A stretch of 64,000 nucleotides of DNA. Origin: Bactericera cockerelli. Lineage: Eukaryota; Arthropoda; Insecta; Hemiptera; Triozidae. Below the pieces are notes generated by a model, which ran no database searches, had not been told where the DNA came from, and saw nothing but the letters and a program-made list of their open reading frames with translations. A program made the position numbers and the translations under genes. The stretch is from NCBI GenBank assembly GCA_024516035.1, contig CM044966.1:21797185-21861184 (forward strand), given 5' to 3'. This document shows, in pieces, positions 59,395 through 64,000 of this stretch. Position 1 is the first letter of the stretch. Every line of letters starts with the position of its first letter.

Positions 59395-59850
59395 TATTCT
59401 TTCAGTAGACCAAAGTCTTTTTGTCCTTGGTAGACTGAAGTCTTCTTTGGTCTGTTTGATGTGCCACAGGCTCTACCCTAGGGTCAATCTTCCAATAGGG
59501 CTCCATTGTTTTCAACGTGGTACCATGTAAAATAATCTAACAATGTTATCAATTGTAAGCGGCCTCAACAGAGTCCAGAAAATCATCTATATCAAGCTCT
59601 AGGTACCAGGGTCTGGGGTTGAGGGTATAGGGAGGGTGCTCTGTTGTATTTGTGTACTAGAAGTTTAAATAGCAACTACTGAACTGTAACAGAATACCTG
59701 TTGCAATTTAGCCTATATATCACCCAAATACTATTGGGCATATGAACCTCCAGTGAAATCTACTGGTCTCTTGGCTGTTGTTATAGTCACTATAAGTCCA
59801 CATTAATTATTTCCATTTTTTGCTGTATTTCCATTTGATTAGATACCATC

Positions 59851-60120
59851 ATGGGTGGAGGAGGTCGCAAAGGTTACAACTCGGACACCGGAGGTATTGT
59901 CCCAATGAACATTGGAGGACGCTTGATCTACGAGAGGGAACGTTTGTTTGGAATGACAGATGATGAGAGAGCATGGAGAGCCAAGTTTGTGAAGGATCAA
60001 CATTTGTCACCCCATGAGCCTGTTGAGGTTCCACAAGCATACAAGGAGCTTCACAATCCAATTCGTCGGTTTTATCGTGCTCCTGGGGAAAATTTTCAGA
60101 AGTGGCTGAATCCTCGAGTT
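59851..60120 (+). CDS. NDUFB6: NDUFB6 exon 1
   Basis: 90 codons from the ATG; ends ...FQKWLNPRV before GTAAGT. Confidence 0.92.
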
Positions 60121-62016
60121 GTAAGTTAACACACCCTCTCACTTTTAGATATGATGATTCTTTAATGGGAAGCTAAGGTGACAGACACAAATATCTCTAC
60201 AATTTTATTTTTTTATTTTAACACTTCTCTTGTGGGACCGGCAATAATACGGCTCTCCAACATTGTGTACCACCGGTGGTACACCTGGTCCATTCCATAC
60301 GAACGTGCGTGTACCACCGGTGGTACACCCGGTCGTCTAAGTGTTAAAGAAGTAAAAAAATCATAATTTTGTATGAGTCTACTAATTTCACCCTAAGCTG
60401 GAGAAAGATAGATTGATTTTTTTTTTTAATTGAAAATGCAAAAAAAGTCCCAAACTCCATGAAGCATAAGGTTGGCTATCAGAGTAGGTTGATTTAGATC
60501 AACATCATGCATTGTAGGTTCTGATACACCTGCACACCACATGAGCTCAGCTCAATCTGTCGCGTCATTCTATGTTGATCATGGCCTCTTTTAATTAAAC
60601 CACCTTTCTTTCAGTTTAAAGCATGGACCATGCTATAACTATTATCCCTGCATCCATCACAGGTTTAAGGCATGTTCTCAAGCTCAAGTCCATATCTCAA
60701 GGAAAGGCTGTCTCTAAACTGCAAATCAGTGAGATCTGGTCTGTCTGCAGAATGGCAAGAATGGTTAACCACTGTGAAGACTTTTTATCAATAGCTCTTT
60801 TTACACTTTTCTGATAGCTTTGGTAATACATATTTCTAAACATACTTTTTTTCTCTTTTGTTTCCTGGCCTGAGAAATTATTTGTAGAGCATGACAGTTA
60901 TGATAAGCAATATTGAGTGTTGCCAGTAATGATGCTTTCCACAAGTGAAGCATTGGCTTGTATTGATGTCTCACATGAAAGCACTGAACTTAATACGGGA
61001 TCTTTAATGGCCAAACCACCCAGCCTGAATTCAATTTGTTCATAAGAATCAATGTAACAAATACATTTGAATCTCTAGCATACTAGCCAGTGTTCTGACA
61101 TTATATTTCTCTCTTTAGGTATATATATTTTATTAGTCTCTTAAGTTGTGATTGTGTGTGTATGTTAGTTCAGTTAAGTCCCATTGCAAAGTACAGGCAA
61201 ACAGCTAGTTAGCTAGAAAAATAATGAAAACCTTCTTGTTTCTCAATTTCAGGGAGCTAAGTGGGCGGAATTCATCCGGTATGCAATTGGAAAGGGGTCT
61301 CTCGTGGTTCTTGGAATCTACTGTGGAGTGTACTACATGAAGTACAATACCAATGTGAGTTTTGCCTTTAGTTTCAATTTAAAAAAGAAAGAAAGGAAAA
61401 AAAAAAAGAAAAAAAAAAAGATAGTTGTGCCCTGTAAGCACTTCTGCAGTACTTCAGGGTACTTTACCTTTACATCCATGTCAGTACGGTAGCAGAAAAA
61501 GTCAGTTAGAATTTTCAGCATCTACCTACTCTTGGGGTGCATTTATGAACTGTCAAACTATTTCATCAATCAATTTTAGCTATGGATAGCTTCCAGGTAG
61601 CATCTATAAATTAATAAACTAAATAATTAATTAAGGATTAAGTTATTGAAGGTTATCTGACCTAGTTGTAGAGTTTCAGTTGATGCTCGAATGAGATCTA
61701 TTGTGACTAGTGGTTTCTTCACAGTCTCATGGCCATGCAACAGCATCTACTGTCAACATCTGTGGTATATGTTGTAGCTTGTGCATCCCATAGTATGCTT
61801 TAACTTCTTTTTATGAATACAGCGCAATGATTTTGGTTCATTTGCATTTTCTATGATTTTCAGTCTTGGGAACAACACAACGCAGTGCGTGTGTACTCAA
61901 ATAAACCCTACGTTTTACCGGGAGACCCACGCTACCCACTGCCCAACCTGGACCACCCACCCAGCTTCTACGTTGATAGAGCCAGAGGTTTTACTGATGC
62001 TGTACCGGACCTTTAA
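59851..62016 (+). CDS. NDUFB6: NDUFB6 (ND-B17), mitochondrial complex I accessory subunit, 3 exons
   Basis: Supernumerary inner-membrane subunit of NADH:ubiquinone oxidoreductase. Exons 59851-60120, 61253-61354 and 61864-62016 give 174 aa; insect homologues are roughly 160 aa and vertebrate ones about 130. Family signatures: IGGRLIYERERLFGMTDDER near residues 21-40, LHNPIRRFYRAP near 70-81, and one hydrophobic segment SLVVLGIYCGVYYM in exon 2. All introns are GT-AG in phase 0. The start is the first ATG after a possible 5' UTR acceptor. The C-terminal Pro/Tyr-rich part (YVLPGDPRYPLPNLDHPPSF) ends at TAA. Polyadenylation signal at 62740. Divergent to NAA35. Confidence 0.92.
60222..60343. mobile_element. 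122-bp TTAA MITE with two ACCGGT palindromes
   Basis: Flanked by TTAA (60218-60221, 60344-60347), with inverted ends CACTT / AAGTG. Two copies of GTGTACCACCGGTGGTACAC lie inside. TTAA duplication suggests piggyBac-type mobilisation. In NDUFB6 intron 1. Confidence 0.8.
60348..61252. other. NDUFB6 intron 1, remainder
   Basis: No gene. Ordinary AT-rich intron; a decayed Helitron-like 3' end (GCAAAGTACAGG...CAGCTAGT) is at 61185-61211. Confidence 0.5.
61253..61354 (+). CDS. NDUFB6: NDUFB6 exon 2
   Basis: 34 codons, acceptor ATTTCAG, GAKWAEFIRYAIGKG then the membrane segment, donor GTGAGT. Confidence 0.92.
61864..62016 (+). CDS. NDUFB6: NDUFB6 exon 3
   Basis: Acceptor ATTTTCAG; encodes SWEQHNAVRVYSNKPYVLPG to GFTDAVPDL and TAA. 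Confidence 0.92.
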   Translation, partial: SWEQHNAVRVYSNKPYVLPGDPRYPLPNLDHPPSFYVDRARGFTDAVPDL

Positions 62017-62739
62017 GCAATTCAAGATTTTCAATTATTGTATGGGAGTGTAGTTTTTTTGGCGTTGTTTGAGAAAGCATTCTCACTTTAAAAATCCAGA
62101 AATCCCCTCTCATTTTCTTATTTAGGTTCTTTAACCTTGTCAATTTATAGGTTTTTCACACTAACATCTCCCTTTCAAAAATGAAATTTTGTTTGAATAA
62201 TTCCTACAGAGGGTGTGTGTTATCTGAATGAAATTTGATGATCGAAAGGAAAATTTGGGGATTGTAGGAGTGAATGCTTTCTGGAATGGGGCTCTTCTGT
62301 CCATGGTTGAGGTTATTCCCTCCTCCTAGTACATGAAGGTTTAGGTTTGGTATTTATCAACCACTTGTCTTTTCAGACAAGCTGTAATTTGTGTTTTTGC
62401 TAGTTATCTGTTAAACCTTATGAAGAAAAAATATTAAATGTATTAATCTGTTGCTATGTTTGTGCTAATCAAGTTTTTCATTTAGCGTCTGTTTTGCAAT
62501 AGTGGAAAAATATTATGTACTTACGTTACAAGATGTCTGAGTGGTTGAATCATTCATCACTGGGTGGCGTCATCGTGAACAATGGTAGTTTCGTTTTAGT
62601 CTTGTAAAAACAAAACCTGCTAAATCTTGAAAATATAGAATTGTTTCAATTTTTAGATAATATATTACAACTTTTGTCTGTCTTCTGAATTGTTTTATCA
62701 AAGGTTTTCTTTAAATTTCACCCTGATTCAATAACAATT

Positions 62740-62745
62740 AATAAA
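62740..62745 (+). terminator. Polyadenylation signal of NDUFB6
   Basis: AATAAA about 720 bp after the stop, the first canonical signal downstream. Confidence 0.6.
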
Positions 62746-62821
62746 CACGGTGAAGCTTTTTTTTTTTTGAGTGATTTAGGATGATAAAAAACTCATTTTA
62801 GGCTTTTGATAGTAATAATAC

Positions 62822-63012
62822 CTTTTAGTGGAAGGTAACCACCGGGCGAGGTTATTGCTGAATTCATTTTCTACCACCTAACCCTCAGAGTATTATTATC
62901 ATGTGGTCACAAACTCAAATGAATGAGGAAAAATTCATGCAATGGTTGGGATTTGAACCAACAGATCCCAACACTACCTGGATTACCAGACTAGCACGTT
63001 AACCACGTTCTT
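62822..63012 (-). repeat. tRNA-derived SINE (inverted)
   Basis: The minus strand has TGGTTAACGTGCTAGTCTGG and GTTGGTTCAAATCCCAACC as A- and B-box-like parts, then CATGAATTTTTCCTCATTCA and an ATAATAATA stretch. Related to 46184-46290. Confidence 0.7.
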
Positions 63013-63047
63013 TTACTGACTTTCTTGTCCACCATCTTTTCTTGGTA

Positions 63048-63141
63048 CAGTAGAACCCCGTTATTATGAACTAATTGGGACCAGGGGTAGTCAATAATAG
63101 CGGGGTTCAATGTAAAAGTTCATAATAACGGGGTTCTACTG
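63048..63141. mobile_element. 94-bp pogo-like MITE
   Basis: CAGTAGAACCCCGTTATTAT at the left faces its inverse ATAATAACGGGGTTCTACTG at the right, flanked by TA on both sides. CAGTA termini with TA duplication are typical of the pogo/Tigger group. Confidence 0.85.
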
Positions 63142-63305
63142 TATTGCTTAAATTTAAGTAAGAACACAACATGTGCAATAGTGCATATGCCATCGCAACA
63201 ATGCGGGTGATTAATGAGGAAAACCTTGTCAATTTTAAGTAAGTTAGTCACCTTGCTTAACTTTAGTGACATCTGACATAGCTTGTAGCACCCACTGACA
63301 TGTTA

Positions 63306-63574
63306 TTTTTTATTTTTTTTTAAGTGGGGTTTAACGTCGCTTTCAACTGCCATGGTCATATCACGACGGGGGTTTTACCCTTCATTTGCAGGAAACTCAC
63401 AAACCTGCTACTCACATTGACCTCACCCAGCCTGAGTGGGGCCGGGAAAAGCAAGCGTCACGAGAATTAGAATTTGAATGGTCACCCATCCAAGTCTTAA
63501 CCTCGCTGGATGTCGCTTAACTTCGGTGTTCTGAAGGGAACCGGTGTATTCAACATGCCATCGACGCTGGGTCG
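63306..63574 (-). repeat. Full-length 5S rRNA-headed SINE
   Basis: Flanked by an 11-bp target duplication CTGACATGTTA (63295-63305, 63575-63585). The minus strand begins with 5S rRNA-like sequence (ATGTTGAATACACCGGTTCC, CACCGAAGTTAAGCGAC, GACTTGGATGGGTGACC), then the core CAGGCTGGGTGAGGTCAATG, GGGTAAAACCCCC and an A-rich tail. Confidence 0.9.
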
Positions 63575-63585
63575 CTGACATGTTA

Positions 63586-64000
63586 ACTAAATAAAAATTA
63601 TAGTTCACCACGGCAAATCTCATGTTAGAGGGAGATTGATTAGAAAAACCATGTCAAATTTGAGTAAGACATTTGTCACCTATTTTTTTCGGTGTTGCTT
63701 TACTTTATTCACATCTAATCCAACCTATAGCACTCACTGTTAAATAAACTGGTGAGACACCACACAACTTTCCTTATCACTCAAAATAAGTCAAATTCTA
63801 CCACTGCTGACTCAATGGTAACAGTTAGCTGAAAATCAGTATCAAATGCTTAATCAAATATCCCATCTAGTGTGAACAGTAAAAACGTTAGTCCAAGGGG
63901 ACCCCCCAAATTACCGTTAAATTGGGCTGGGTTCCAAATGTCAAGATATCAATAAAGAAAAATGATCAGAATAGACACCTATATTTTTGTCATCACAAGA
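63586..64000. other. Gene-free right edge
   Basis: AT-rich; no feature recognised. Confidence 0.5.

Larger units (their letters stand above)
57336..59850. promoter_or_regulatory. Divergent NAA35 / NDUFB6 intergenic region
   Basis: About 2.5 kb between the two starts; both promoters must lie here. No TATA box is assignable. Candidate 5' UTR splice acceptors are at 57336-57337 (minus) and 59840-59841 (plus, TTTGATTAG). The interval contains three MITE copies and a SINE remnant. Confidence 0.5.

Noticed and set aside
23032..63012. Possible tRNA genes (heads at 23032, 25975, 41268, 49848, 53790, 62822)
   Set aside because: Each is followed by a repeated non-tRNA body and A- or ATT-rich tail and has imperfect stems; they are SINE heads.
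63479..63571. 5S rRNA gene
   Set aside because: Only the internal promoter half is 5S-like, with substitutions. It is joined to a SINE core and flanked by a target-site duplication.

Overview
The window is nuclear DNA of an AT-rich, repeat-laden animal genome, almost certainly an arthropod and probably an insect (spliced genes with GT-AG introns, Gypsy, R2-like and other non-LTR retrotransposons, Helitrons, MITEs and several SINE families). A hemipteran is a reasonable guess, but nothing here fixes the order.

Layout. (1) 1-21,230 holds a tandem segmental duplication: copy A (1 to about 7,830) and copy B (14,652 to about 21,230). Each carries, on the minus strand, an intronless poly-C2H2 zinc-finger gene (25 fingers in A, 18 in B) and a decayed R2-like retrotransposon fragment. 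Between the copies lie a mariner-like transposase remnant, a foldback hairpin element and a young Gypsy-type LTR element (9,796-13,934) with identical 572-bp LTRs. That element keeps gag and integrase but has lost protease, reverse transcriptase and RNase H. (2) 21,230-24,000 is a patchwork of SINEs, MITEs and LINE tails. (3) 24,039-57,294 (minus) is one gene, NAA35/Mak10, the auxiliary subunit of the NatC N-terminal acetyltransferase. I can place all 12 coding exons. The phases chain correctly to about 736 aa, apart from a one-base deficit in exon 9 at a C-homopolymer. (4) 59,851-62,016 (plus) is NDUFB6 (ND-B17), an accessory subunit of mitochondrial complex I, in three exons. It is divergently oriented to NAA35 across about 2.5 kb. 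(5) The rest to 64,000 is repeats, including a full-length SINE with a 5S rRNA-derived head and an 11-bp target-site duplication.

The most striking observation is in NAA35. Its introns are inflated by tandem arrays that are each built from the gene's own adjacent splice junction. Exon 6 donor: 33-bp unit, about 25 copies. Exon 8 donor: about 122-bp unit, about 60 copies over 7.3 kb. Exon 9 donor: 54-bp unit, 11 copies. Exon 10 donor: 12 copies. Exon 11 donor: 22-bp unit, 4 copies. The exon 5 acceptor region has a 31-bp unit repeated about 70 times plus several acceptor copies, exon 12 has three extra acceptor copies, and exon 4 has a displaced partial copy. Most junctions in the 3' two thirds of the gene therefore carry duplicated boundary sequence, which looks like a recurrent process of intron growth rather than one accident.

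The two conserved genes are housekeeping genes with no evident functional link beyond adjacency. Everything else is mobile or tandemly repeated DNA. Exon boundaries were placed by reading frame, GT-AG sites and remembered family similarity; no alignment or transcript data were available.
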